Shown piece after piece: positions 22,801-36,500 of a stretch of 64,000 bases of DNA. The notes under the pieces were generated by a model. That model saw nothing but the letters and a program-made list of their open reading frames with translations, was not told the DNA's origin and did not search any database. The position numbers were made by a program, and so were the translations under genes. The first letter of the stretch is position 1. Every line of letters starts with the position of its first letter. This DNA is from Lepisosteus oculatus (taxonomy: Eukaryota; Chordata; Actinopteri; Semionotiformes; Lepisosteidae), in the NCBI RefSeq assembly GCF_040954835.1, contig NC_090716.1:2157605-2221604 (forward strand). Direction: 5' to 3'.

Positions 22801-25800
22801 AGGCCATGACTGGTAAAGGCCAGGGGGAAATTTGGCCAGGACACTGGGGTAACACCCCTACTCTTCTCGAGAGACACCCTGGGATTTTTAATGACCACAG
22901 AGAGTTGGGACCTCAGTTTTACATCTCATCTGAAGGACGGTGCCTTTTTTACAGTATAGTGTCCCCGTCACTATACTGGGGCATTAGGACCCACACAGAC
23001 CGCAGGGTGAGCGCCCCCTGCTGGCCCCACTAACACCTCTTCCAGCAGCAGCCTCAGCTTTCCCAGGAGTCTCCCATCCAGGTACTGACCAGGCTCACAC
23101 TGCTGAGCTTCAGTGGGGCTGCCAGCAGTGAGCCGTGGGGTGACATGAAAACCTAGACAGACCCAAGCCTTAACAGTAGTAATAAGATATCTTTCAAAAA
23201 GAAAGCTTTCTGGATGTGGTCTGGGGTATTTGAATAGAAACTGTGTCGCCATTCTGGCTGCAAAAAGGCGATCAGAGGGCCTGATTTCTCTCTTGATAAA
23301 TTCGGAGTCGCCATGGAGCAAACAAGGCAAGTCTGGGGGAGCTTTTTGTTTCTCACTCTTGAGAGAAGGGGTGTGGGTTTTCTGGCTACAGAGACGAGCG
23401 CAGCTCAGGGCACATCTCCAGCATGGTGCAGCGGGGCTGGCTTGCATGGGCACCACCGGGGCAGCCTGGCAGGAGGCCGAGCTCGCAGTGGGCTTCTGCT
23501 GCCTCTGAGGATGAGGCGCCCGGTGCTGCGGGTCTTCGGTTTCTCTCTGTCTGCTGTGTGGCGTTTCTCACGGGCATGACCCACCGAGCCCCCCGCCGGG
23601 GGGGGAACCCGAATTGGGCGAAACAGGCTGGGGTGGGGGCGCATGCTGCTGGCAGGTTCCCCAGAGATGGTGTTTCCTATGGGGAAGCACCCTGGCGTCT
23701 GGGGGTGCCTGACGGGGGTCCTCTGCCTGTCTGTGTCCTGCAGATCGACGGGCAGCACCAGAGCAAGGACTCGGTCTTCTTCCGGGACGGTGTGCGCAGG
23801 ATCGACTTCGTGCTGTCCTACCTGGATGACCACACCAAAGATGGGGAGAAGAAGCAGGTGAGCCCCGATATCAACCATCCGCACAGAATGCTCCTCCCAG
23901 CCCTTTGGCATCTGACGTGCATGGAAAAATACTCATACACACTTCTGTACTGAATGCACAATAAATTGTGGCTGTCAGAATCACAAAACCGCTTCTAAAC
24001 CAAGCCCTTCAGTCCTTAAACTTCCATTCTCAAACGGCAAATTCAAAATAGGAATGTTCAACTACCAGTAACCTGAAATTATCCTGTTTCCTGACTTTCT
24101 TCTCGATGGCAGATGTATACAGTCACCGAGCTGTTGACAACACTACTGAAAGGCAAATCCTGTGCAAATGCTGAGGATGACAGCCTGATAATGACAGGAC
24201 AAACTGATCATTAGTTCTCATTGAGGTGTTTGCAATGAACGCCTCTTCAGAATGCTACTCGAGTCTTTTGAATTTGGGACTGGTTTCAGCCCTTCCTTAT
24301 TGACTTCGTCACACAGGGAGTGGCTCAGTAAATGAACCTGTGTTGAAATGTGAAGGTACAACACCGTGTTGTGTCGGCTTCTGGCGGCCTCATATCATCT
24401 CTACCTCGAACTGACCTTTAACCTTCACCCCTCTTTGTGGTTCTCCCAAAGATGTCAAGAGCTGTGAAAGTCAGTTGGGAAGAACTGTGAGTATATTTAT
24501 TCCCGAGTTTGACCTGTGTGCGTTGCTGATTTAGGTTGCCAGCCTCATAAGTATCTCTGTCTGGCTGTAACAGGTCCAGGAAACGTGTTCTTCCTGTGAA
24601 ATGACTGGCTCTGCTCTGAAGCGCTGAGAGCCTGACAGTTCATCTTGTCCTCACCTTGGGCTCAGCACTGATTCTTGCACTGTCTTCTGAAATGCCTCCG
24701 GTACACCAGACACTACAAAACACACACACACTCTCTCACACTCCTACTGGCCCCACTAACACCTTTTCCAGCAGCAACCTTAGTTTTTCCCAGGAGTCTC
24801 CCATCCAGGTACTGACCAGGCTCACCAGGATATTACTAGGCTCACCCTGACCAGGGCAATATGGCTGCTGGCAGGGATGTGGCTGGCTGTGTGCATCTAT
24901 CTCATGAGGAGCCCTGTTTCATTCTGCCTTGTTTCCGTCTCTCCAGGAGAGGAGGAAGGAGTATGAGAGCAATCTGCAGAAGGCCGGACTGGAGCTGGAG
25001 ACGGAAGACAAGAGTGTAAGTGGAATTGCTGGATGGGTGTGGATGCACACCGTCGCCCAGGAGCTCCCTCTGGTGGTTGTTCTGTGGCTGTGCACTCAGA
25101 GGCCTGTCTTCCATGTCGACTGATGTACTGTAGTAGTAGCCTAAGCAGAGAGAGAGAGTGTCTTTATTATCCCCATGGGGGGGGGAGTTGTTTTACAGCA
25201 ACAGTGTTGGCGTACAGACGGACAGAAGGAAAAAACCCAACAGGAACAACACTATACATTCATATTTGCATAGAAGGTCAAGTGTTAAGTAACGATATGG
25301 TTACAGGTATGAATGAGACTGCAATATTTCCAGTGTGATCTGTTAAAAGCCTTTGACACAGCCCGTGAAAGTTTGCTCATTTCACCCTTGACTGCTTAAT
25401 TTGCTTTGCTTTGATGATCGTTTACTAAAAGACACGTAACGAAAGGTGTTAACCCTGGATAATTGGAGAACATTTTCCATCTCTCCACTCTCCCCATAAC
25501 ACTCCAGGTGTTCAGAGTTTCTAAGATGTTGTTATTCTTAATTTATTTGGCTAACAATGCAACTTGACATTTGTACCTAATTATACAGCCTTATGTTTTA
25601 CTGGAACGATCTGAGTTTCCAAGTGGGCACACTGCTAAATCTCGACGTTCCAGAGTCCAGACCCTGACCCTTGCTCCCTAGGCTAACATACTCCAATAAT
25701 TCAGTTGGATTATTGATCAGTCAGTTCACTGCTATTTATGCACAGGCCAGTGATACACGCCATCATCGGTTTAGATCCTGCAGGATGTGAGATATATATG

Positions 25801-28800
25801 TGCAGTGTGAGGTCGAGACATACGTCTCTGTCGATGTTATTGGCTGGTCTGATCCATGTCAAAGAGGTGCAGTGGCCACAAAGATACATCTGTGAAGGAG
25901 ATGCAGAGGTCTAAGTGGTGCAGTTGTCAGGGGAGTGCAGTTGCCAGGGAGAGACGAAGCAGTCAGGGGGGTGCAGTTATCAGCGAGAGGTGCAGCTATC
26001 AAGGAGGTGCAGTTGTCAGGGAGGTGCAACTGCCAGGGAGATGCAAGTGTCAGGGAGGCGCAGCTGTCCGGGAGGTGCAATTGTCGGGAAGAGGTGCAGT
26101 TGTCAGGGGAATGCAGTTGTCAGGGAGAGACGAAGATGTCAGGGAGGTGCAGTTGTTAGGGAGGTGCAATTGTCGGGAAGAGGTGCAGTTGTCAGGGGAA
26201 TGCAGTTGTCAGGGAGAGACGAAGATGTCAGGGAGGTGCAGTTGTTAGGGAGGTGCAATTGTCGGGAAGAGGTGCAGTTGTCAGGGGAATGCAGTTGTCA
26301 GGGAGAGACGAAGATGTCAGGGAGGTGCAGTTGTTAGGGAGGTGCAATTGTCGGGAAGAGGTGCAGTTGTCAGGGGAATGCAGTTGTCAGGGAGAGACGA
26401 AGATGTCAGGGAGGTGCAGTTGTTAGGGAGGTGCAATTGTCGGGAAGAGGTGCAGTTGTCAGGGGAATGCAGTTGTCAGGGAGAGACGAAGCTGTCAGGG
26501 AGGTGCAGTCGTTAGGGAGAGACGCAGCTATCAGGGAGGTGTAGCTCTCCAGGAGGTGCAGTTGTTGGATAGAACGGCAGTTGTCTGGGAGGTGCAGCTG
26601 TCGAGGAGCTGCAGTTACCAGGGAGGTGCAGATGTGATTGGGGATGCAGAGAGCCCCAGGTTTCAAGAGCAGACACATGATCCCGTTGGTGTCTGCCTCA
26701 CACCTGCAGGAGTCCGAAGATGGGAAGACGTATTTCCTGAAGGTGCACGCCCCCTGGGAGGTGCTGGCCACCTACGCAGAGGTGCTGAAGATCAAGGTGC
26801 CCTTCAAGCAGAACGACATCCCCAACTCCCGCGAGATCCCCCTGCAGTGGCTCTTCAAGCCCTTCCGCCTGCCCGACGAGGTGATGAACCCCGAGCCCGA
26901 CTACTTCACGTCCCCCTTCGAGAAGGACAAGCCCGACTTCTTCCTCATCGACAACAAGGACACCTTCTTCCCCCCGTCCACGCGCAACAGGATTGTGAGT
27001 GCAGGGCTCCAGGGGAGGGGCAGGGACAGGGAGTGGGTGTGGGCGGGGCATTGGGTGGGGTTTTGCTGGGGTGCTGGTGGGTGGGACATGGGTGGGTGTG
27101 GGTGGGGCGGGGCTGGGTGGAGCACTAATTGGGCAGCTGTGGGTGGGACATGGGGCGTGTGCATGTGGCAGAGTTAAAGTCATTGAGTGGTTACTGGTCT
27201 GGGAAAATCCCTAGATCAGTAAAGGGACTGGGAGAGGAGGGGTGGAAATGGAGAGCAGAAACCCCCACAGCCCCTTAGGGCAGGGCTGGGGTCCCCAGAT
27301 GTGTCCTGTGTGTCTGACTGCGGGTGTCTCCCTCCCCTCCCTCCAGGTGTACTACATCCTGTCGCGCTGCCCCTACTGGAAGGAGGACATGAGAGACAAG
27401 AAGGGAATCAAGCGACTCCTGAGCAACGGCACCTATACCTCCGCCTACGCTCTGCACGATGTAGGGCCACCTGCACCCGCTTAGCCACTCGTTTACACGC
27501 TCACTCATTCACCTGCTCACTCATTCACCTGCTCACTCATTCACCTGTTCACTCATTCACACACTCACTCATTCACCTGCTCACTCATTCACACACTCAC
27601 TCATTCACCTGTTCACTCATTCACTTGCTCACTCATTCACACACTCACTCATTCACTTGCTCACTCATTCATCTGTTCACTCATTCACTTGCTCACTCAT
27701 TCACACACTCACTCATTCACACACTCACTCATTCACTTGCTCACTCATTCACCTGTTCACTCATTCACACACTCACTCATTCACACACTCACTCATTCAC
27801 TTGCTCACTCATTCACCTGCTCCCTCATTCACACACTCTCATTCACTTGCTCACTCATTCACCTGTTCACTCATTCACACACTCACTCATTCACTTGCTC
27901 ACTCATTCACTTGTTCACTCATTCACTTGTTCACTCATTCACCTGCTCACTCATTCACACACTCACTCATTCACCTGCTCACTCATTCACTCACTCATTC
28001 ACATTGTCATTCATGCACGTGATCACTCATTCTTGTGCCCAGTCATTCACCTACTTACTTATTCACTTGCTCACTCAAAGACTGAGCCACGGGTTTCGAA
28101 CGTTGACCCGCGGCTGCTGTAAAATTCCTGCTCTTTTCACTGAAGACATGTCCCACTTGTCTCTGTCCCGCAGTGCCGGTACTGGACCAGGGCCAATGAC
28201 CTCAACTGTGAGAGCGAGAGGTTCACGCTGTACAAGGAGTGGGCCCGCTTCCTGCGCTTCTACAAGGAGCAGCCACTCAATCTCATCCGGTGAGGGCGGG
28301 AGTCGGGGTCTGGCCTGGGGCAGGAGTCAGGGTCTGGCCAGGCTGAGGATACTGTATTCCTGGGGCGGGAGTCAGGGTCTGGCCTGGGGCGGGAGTCGGG
28401 GTCTGGCCTGGGGCGGGAGTCGGGTTCTGGCCTGGGGCGGGAGTCGGGGTCTGGCCTGGCTGAGGACACTGTCTGTATGCCTGGGGCAGGAGTCAGGGTC
28501 TGGCCTGGGGCGGGAGTCAGGGTCTGGCCTGGGGCGGGAGTCAGGGTCTGGCCTGGGGCAGGAGTCAGGGTCTGGCCTGGGGCGGGAGTCAGGTTCTGGC
28601 CTTGGGCAAGAGTCAGGGTCTGGCCAGGCTGAGGACACTGTCTGTATGCCTGGGGCAGGAGTCAGGGTCTGGCCTGGGGCGGGAGTTAGGGTCTGGCCTG
28701 GGGCAGGAGTCAGGGTCTGGCCAGGCTGAGGACACTGTCTGTATGCCTGGGGCAGGAGTCAGGGTCTGGCCTGGGGCAGGAGTCAGGGTCTGTCCTGGCT

Positions 28801-31800
28801 GAGGACACTGTCTGTATTCCTGGGGCAGGAGTCAGGATCTGGCCAGGCTGAGGACACTGTCTGTATTCCTGGGGCAGGAGTCAGGGTCTGGCCTGGGGCA
28901 GGAGTCAGGGTCTGGCCTGGCTGAGGACACTGTCTGTATGCCTGGGGCAGGAGTCAGGGTCTGGCCTGGGGCGGGAGTCAGGGTCTGGCCTGGGGCGGGA
29001 GTCAGGGTCTGGCCTGGCTGAGGACACTGTATTCCTAGGGCAGGAGTCAGGTTCTGGCCTTGGGCAAGAGTCAGGGTCTGGCCAGGCTGAGGACACTCTC
29101 TGTATTCCTGGGGCAGGAGTCAGAATCTGGCCTGGCTGAGGACACTGTATTCCTGGAGCAGAAGTTAGAGTCTGGCCAGTCTGTGGACACTGTTTTCCTG
29201 GGGCAGAAGTAATGGTCTGGCCTGGCTGAGGACACTGTCTGTATTGCTGGGGCAGGAGTCAGGATCTGGCCAGGCTGAGGATACTGTATTCCTGGGGCAG
29301 GAGTCAGGGTCTGGCCTGGGGCAGGAGTCAGGGTCTGGCCTGGGGCAGGAGTCAGGGTCTGGCCTGGCTGAGGACACTGTCTGTATTCCTGGGGCAGGAG
29401 TCAGGGTCTGGCATGGCTGAGGACACTGTATTCCTGGGGCAGGAGTCAGGGTCTGGCCTGGCTGAGGACACTGTCTGTATTCCTGGGGCAGGAGTCAGGG
29501 TCTGGCCTGGCTGAGGACACTGTCTGTATTCCTGGGGCAGGAGTCAGGATCTGGCCTGGGGCAGGAATCAGAGTCTGGCCAGGCTGAGGACACTGTATTC
29601 CTGGGGCAGGATGGGGGTGCTAAGCCGGAGGGCAGTGTGGTCGAGGTTGGATCATGGAGAATCATGGAGGTTGGGACAGTGGAGGCTGGGTTCAAGCCGA
29701 GACCCTCACAGAAAGAGAGGCTGTACGACAGCTGAGAGAAAAGATGTGCGCTGGTTCATGTCATGGTTCATGAGAGGCGGTATGCGAGCTGAGACTGTCA
29801 GAGAACATGTGAGCAGACCAGTCATGACAGAAGAGCTCTTCCCATCCTATCAGGGAAGAGGGGAGAGAGGTACCTTGGCCTTGAAGTTAACCCATAGAAT
29901 GTGGTCTGGAGCATCAGTGGTGGTCTCAGTGCCGTTCAGGGAGCAGGACAGCGAGAAGGAGGCCAGGGCGAGAGCAGAGAGTGGGGAGCCTGGTCCTGTT
30001 GCTCAGAGTAGGCAGCCTGTGGCCAGGTGGCGGCGCTGTTAGTGATCTTCCCTGTGTTGCTGGCTGCTGGCAGGAAGTACTATGGGGAGAAGATTGGGAT
30101 CTACTTCGCCTGGCTGGGCTTCTACACCGAGATGCTGTTCTTCGCTGCCATCGTGGGGCTGATCTGCTTCTGCTACGGCGCCTCCACCTACCATGAGAAC
30201 GTGTGGAGGTGAGGACGGGCGCATCCTTCTCTGTTCTTCTTCTACACGTCCCCTGCACACACACGCAGCGCAATGACTTCCTCTCCCCCTCTCCTCTTAC
30301 TTCCTGTCTCCCTCCTCTCTCTCTCCCCCTGCCTCCCCGCCTCCCTCTCTTGCAGTAAGGAGATCTGCGACCCCGAGATCGGGGGGAAAATTGTCATGTG
30401 CCCGCTGTGCGACAAGAAGTGTGGCTACTGGAAGCTCAACACCACCTGCGAATCCTCCTGGGTAGGTGTAGGGGCTGGCAAGACTGCTCTTGATCTTGAG
30501 AAGCCTGCACTGAACATCACAGGGTCACGAAACAGACAGCAGAATCCAGAGAGGAGTGAGAAAAAAGGAGTAGGATAGGGGCTGGGAGAAGAACAGGGGG
30601 CGTGTCCAAGGTGCGCCGGTGTTTGGGGGGGGGTTGTCCAGGGCAAACAAGTCCGAAGGGTGTTCATAGGGAAATCCGTGGGGATGCAAATGTCCAGAGC
30701 CGGGTGATCAATCCAAGACAAAGACAAACGAAGTTAAAAGCCGGACCGGGATCCAGCGAAGGGTCGGGGGATAAAAGGAGGTAATGGGGCCAGGAGCTCC
30801 CAGTCCCGGACCCAGATGGACCCAGATGGTCAGGACGCCGTTGCGAAGCCTGTGCCGTCGAGCCCCTCCTGGCCTCGCGGGTAGTCGGGCTTCCGGGTGT
30901 CCGTCTTCCAAAGCTGAGCCCAGATTGGTAGGAAGCTCTGGCTCTTACAGGGCGGGGGCAGGACCCGGAGGCAGGTGCAGGGGATCAGGTCAACAAGGAA
31001 GGGCTGGAGCGTCCTTAAGAGGAGGGGTTTACGATCGTGATACACAGGGGACAGCAAGGCCAAATGCAAAACCAGGATTGACTGCCATGTGAATGAAGGA
31101 ATGCATGTGTGCAGGATGAAGGCAAGCGAGCAGTGGACTAGTCCTGTAGGGACCGTGCTTCGTCAGAGAGCGGGTAGGAACCGGGGGATAGGCTGGCCGA
31201 CGCGGAGGGGCATGAGATCCTATCGACCATGTGTCCACTGACCTGGTCCTTCATCCAGAGTCTTCCTCCTCGTAACGCGATTAATCGGTGTGATCTTTAG
31301 CCCTCCAAAAACTCTGATGCACTGGGGCCATCCGGGATCAGAACTCAAAAAGTATAGCATTGCTCTTGAAGATGTCAAGATTTCTTTATTTTCCATATAC
31401 AATAAGTGTATTGGAATGCTTACTCGTTCAGCTGTACCCAGTAACATCAGAGGAAAAAAAAACAGGCACAAATGACAAACAGACATGGCGAATACATTTT
31501 GACAGTAGACGTTAGAATACAGCCAACAGGACATAGTGCAAACAGTGCAGTGCCTTAAAGTGCAGGTGCTAATCTGAGCTGTTTCTGATGCGGACTGCTT
31601 GAGGGAAGAAACTGTTTTTGAATCTATTGGTCAGTGTTCTGATACTACCATACCTCCTACCAGAGCCCAGGGGTGAAAACAGATCGTGGCCAGGGTATAT
31701 TGGGTCCCGGAGGATAGCTCGAGCCCGGTTGTGGTAGAGGTTGTGACCTTCAAGGGCAGTCTGACCTTTTCCCTTTCCTGTCTTTCAGCAATCCCACCTG

Positions 31801-33432
31801 TTCGACAATGTGGGGACGCTGTTCTTCGCCATCTTCATGGGGATATGGGGTAAAGTGGCTTGATCATTGCATGGTCTTAGAGGAGCGAGCCCCTCAGCCA
31901 TGAGGCAGCAGCCCCAGCTAGTGGGGGGGAGAGAGTATTTCTCTGGGTTTGAGTTCTCACACCTGTTTTTCCAATGAGAATACAATGCAGTGAGCTCAAA
32001 GTGCTCAAATCATTAGGACTGTCCATAGAGCCCCCCCACAGAGTGAGTGAATGAATCCATGATGATGCTGGTCTTTGGTGCAATGAGCTATTCAATAATT
32101 TAAAAGAAATAACAATTCATTTTACACTTATATCCTACAAATGGAGCAGATCAGAAGATCTAGTGCCGGATTATAGCAGTTGATGATTTTTTTTTCTGTT
32201 CTTTGGCATGCATTTGGTGGCACTTTTTTTAAAATCAAGAAAAGCATCGTGGGCTTATCTTTTTTGTGTGCAGGTGCATGCAGGTCTGTGTGTGAATGTG
32301 TGTCTCTGAGCGCATGTGTGTGTACTTGTAGTGTGTGTGCATACATTTGTGCATGTACTATGAGTGTGTGCGCATGCATGTGTGCATGTGCAATGAGTGT
32401 GTGTGCAAGTCTGTGTGCGAATGTGTGTCTGCGAGCGCATGTGTGTGCGTGTACTTGTAGTGTGTGTGTGTATATGCATTTGTGCATGTGCAATGAGTGT
32501 GTGTGCAAGTGTGTGTGTGTGCAAGTCTGTGTGTGAATGTGTGTCTGTGAGCACATGTGTGTGTACTTGTAGTGTGTGTGCAGACATTTGTGCGTGTACT
32601 ATGAGTGTGTGTGCATGCATGTGTGTGTGTGTGTGTGTGTGCCAGTGTGTGTAACAGAGTCTCTGCCTGCAGTCACCATGTTCCTGGAGTTCTGGAAGCG
32701 GCGTCAGGCCCGGCTGGAGTACGAGTGGGACCTGGTGGACTTTGAAGAAGAGCAGCAGCAGCTCCAGCTGCGCCCCGAATATGAGACCAAATGCACTCGC
32801 CGGAAACTGAACCCCATCACCCAGGTACCTCACCACCCCATTGCTGCAGCTCCAGGGACTCTCTAACACCTGTTCCTCCGATCCAGTCCAGCGCTGGTTT
32901 GTAGTACAACCAGCAGATGAATACCAGAAAGGAATTAACCATCGAGCACCTCAGTCAGCTGCACTGTGAACAAGCAGGTTATGCCACAGTTCTACAGCAG
33001 TCAAATCACCCTGCAGCTCCCAGCTGGCAGCCCCACTGGAGCTCAGCAGGTGTGAGCCTGGTCAGTACCTGGATGGGAGACTCCTGGGAAAGCTGAGGCT
33101 GCTGCTGGAAGAGGTGTTAGTGGGGCCAACAGGGAGCGCTCACCCTGTGGTCCGTGTGGGTCCTAATGCCCCAGTATAGTGGGGACACTATACTGTAAAC
33201 AGGCGCCGTCCTTCAGATGGGATGTAAAACCGAGGTCCTGACTCTCTGTGGTCATTAAAAATCCCAGGGTGTTTCTCGAAAAGAGTAGAGGTGTAACCCA
33301 GTGTCCTGGCCCAATTTCCCATTGGCCTTTACCAGTCATGGCCTCCTAATAATCCCCATCTCTGAACTGGCTTAATCACTCTGCTCTCCTCCCTAGAAAA
33401 GTGTCTAGAAAAGTGCTATATAAGTGTAAACA

Positions 33433-33500
<68 letters not shown>

Positions 33501-36500
33501 AGAACGGATGTTTTGGATTTTCCAAATCAGTGACAAGATAGCTTTACAGATTTCTTTTCCCTAAAAGAACTTACTCCTTCAAGAGCCGCTGGTTCCTGAA
33601 TCCTAGAGCTGTCTGACCTTTGACCTTTTGACCTTTTGGCAAAGGGCAGCACCCCCTCCGGCTCTGTTACTTGAGTCCCCAGGAGAGTGGCCCTGAGATC
33701 ACGGAGGGACACCCGGGTCGCTTGGCACAATCCTGTGTATCCTGACACTGTTTGTAAGGGGGCCACGGGAGCTGGCTCTGCAGCCCTAAAGCATCTCATG
33801 CCCCCGAAAGATCTGACACAAGAAGCGGACTTTTCTTGTTAACACATGTGATTTCTGTAACGTGTGGCCTGATGCCCCCTGTAGGAGGAGGAATGGGTTC
33901 TGGACAGGAGCACGCTAGATTTCTGTGGGAAAATGATGCTCTGCTGGGCCACGGTCATACTGTGGGTAAGATGGTGGGAGGGGTTTTGAGTGCCAGTGGG
34001 AGGACTAATGGTGTGTTTAACGCACTGTGCTCTGGGATACCCTGGGCAGTGAACCTGTGTGAAAGGCAAGTGTCAAAGCCAAGTGCTTGATTCTGGACCA
34101 GCTTTAGAGTCTGCCAGTAAACACTGTCCAATCTTAATTAAACAAATAATGAGGGGCCAGAGGTCTGGGTTGATGGGACCTGCCTTGGGGGGAAACTCCT
34201 TGGTGGGGACCTCAAACAGTCCAAGGTGGGAGGGGGTGCACCTCGGGTCAGTAACAGGCTCAGGTGAGAGGCGCAGGGCTTCAGGAAGATCAGCGTGCTG
34301 CCCCCTGACCAGGTCATTCCTGGGCCTGACACCCTGTTTCACACAGTTTCAGTGTCTGCTGCAGTGAGATTGATGAACCGCCGACTAACTGACTGTTCTT
34401 GCTCTGCTTGCTCACTGTTTAGGAAATGGAGCCTTACTTACCCTTAACCAGCAAGTGTGCACGCTTCTGTCTGTCTGGAGCGACCGTCATATTCTGGGTG
34501 AGCACCTTCAGTTACTCAGCAGTGACCTCCTCTTCCTCACCGTTCCTTGGGAGTATGAGCGAGAGGCAGACGGATTTAGTTAGAAAAGGATTCCCTCACA
34601 CACCTGTGTCTTAACATCCCTGGAACGCAGTGCATGCACAGCAGTCCTGAATGAGAAAATAAAAATCATTCAGGTCAAATCTTTCGGGATGGTGAGTAAG
34701 GCAGGCAGAGGAATGGAAATGCTCCGATCAGCAGTCAGACTCAAAACAAGTAACAAGACTTGCTTCAGTGTAGTGTGTCAGTGGCCTGTTTAATCATGTT
34801 AAAGACATTTCCGGACCTGTGTTTGAGGTATTTACAAAACACTCGGCAGGTTTGTTGAAACGACTTGCTCTGTGCCACAGGGGGAGCTGTTAGACCAGGT
34901 CTGGTGAATCGATGACTTTAGGGAAAAGGCTATGTGAGACGTTAACAAGGTCTGTGCAGGATGGTAATGTTCTCCGTACTGCAGTGTAAACGTTCTGTAA
35001 ATGTGATGTATTTCCGAGGCACTAGAAAGAAACGTTGGCTGTACAGTTCAATGTGTCCTTAGGGAGCACTGGGATTCACTGAGGAGCCCTGGGGTACAGT
35101 GGGGAGCAGGGGGTTCACTGGGGAGCCCCGGGGTACAGTGGGGAGCGAGGGGTTCACGGGGGAGCCCTGGGGTACAGTGGGGAGCTCTGGGGTTCACTAG
35201 GGAGCCCTGAGATACAGGGGGGAGCATGTGGTTCTCTGGGGAGCGCTGGGGTACAGTAGGAAGCAGGGGGTTCATTGGGGAGCACCGGGGTTCACTGGGG
35301 AGCCCTGGGGTACAGTGGGGAGCAGGGGGTTCACTGGGGAGCCCTGGGGTACAGTGGGAAGCAGGGGGTTCATTGGGGAGAACCGGGGTTCACTGGGGAG
35401 CCCTGGGGTACAGTGGGGAGCAGGGGGTTCACTGGGGAGCCCTGGGGTACAGTGGGGAGCACTGGGGTTCACTGGGGAGCCCTGGGGTACAGTGGGGAGC
35501 ACTGGGGTTCACTGGGGAGCCCTGGGGTACAGTGGGGAGCAGGGGGTTCACTGGGGAGCCCTGGGGTACAGTGGGGAGCAGGGGGTTCACTGGGGAGCCC
35601 TGGGGTACAGTGGGGAGCACTGGGGTTCACTGGGGAGCCCTGGGGTACAGTGGGGAGCAGGAGTGCATTGGGGAACTCTGGAGTACCCCAGTGGAAGTAT
35701 TGAGGTGCAGTAGGATTCACTGCAGAGCACTAGGGTACATAGGTTTGCAGAGGGGTTCACTGGGGAACACTGAGGTATACTGGGGAGCAGCAGTGTACCA
35801 GGGATAGATACAAACCTCCCTTTGTGTTGCATTTTGATCCATTTTAGTGGCATGTACTCTGTAGAAGCAGGTATGTTCCTCTTCTGCTGTCACATTTCTG
35901 CTGCGCATATTGTGAAGACACCACCCTTTCCATTTAAAGAGTTTGTGTTAACTTGGTGATTTTAACCTGTTTAACTATCCACAACAGGCTTAAAATATGA
36001 GCCGTACTTTTGAAAACAATGCATCGGGGCCTGTACCCGAACAATTGTCACAGAGCGTCACGGCTTTCATTTTTGGATTCATACAGGGAAAAACCCAAAC
36101 CGCCAATGCAATCGGCAGGCACCTCTTTGAGCCGAGACGTTTCCCAACCCCCGGTCAGACAGAGAGATCTGGCATTCAAATCAGCCAAGCCAAGGGGGAA
36201 TTAGAGGCACAAGCAGAGCGTTTTAGTTGTGCACGCCGACAGAGCAGAAAAGGAACGGCCTGCCTGCGTGCCTGTTGTGCTGGGAGCCTGATTTGGAGCA
36301 CATTTGCACGGGTGCATCTCGGGGTGCAGTGTAGCACTGTAGCAGAGCAGGTGCTGGGAGGGGCAGGGTCATCTCATAACGTAACATCACTTTATCAGCC
36401 CTATACAATTTCTTGCATTAGGAACTGTCTTTTCACAGACCCCAGCTTGCTCCCCATGAGACACACAGACAGGGAGAGAAGCTGGGGGTCAGAGCGCAGG

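Noticed and set aside
26698..27183. A 161-codon minus-strand frame opposite ano5 exon 6
   Set aside because: It is the antisense shadow of the coding exon and adjoining G-rich intron.
27301..28729. Frames of 273 and 346 codons rich in His/Ser/Thr and Gly/Ser
   Set aside because: They translate the 16-bp and two-module minisatellites of introns 7 and 8.
33011..33100. A 5S rRNA gene
   Set aside because: Only the internal-promoter half resembles 5S rRNA and it leads into a dispersed SINE body present in many copies.
35226..35807. Gly/Trp-rich frames on both strands
   Set aside because: They are artefacts of the 39-bp repeat, whose length is a multiple of three.
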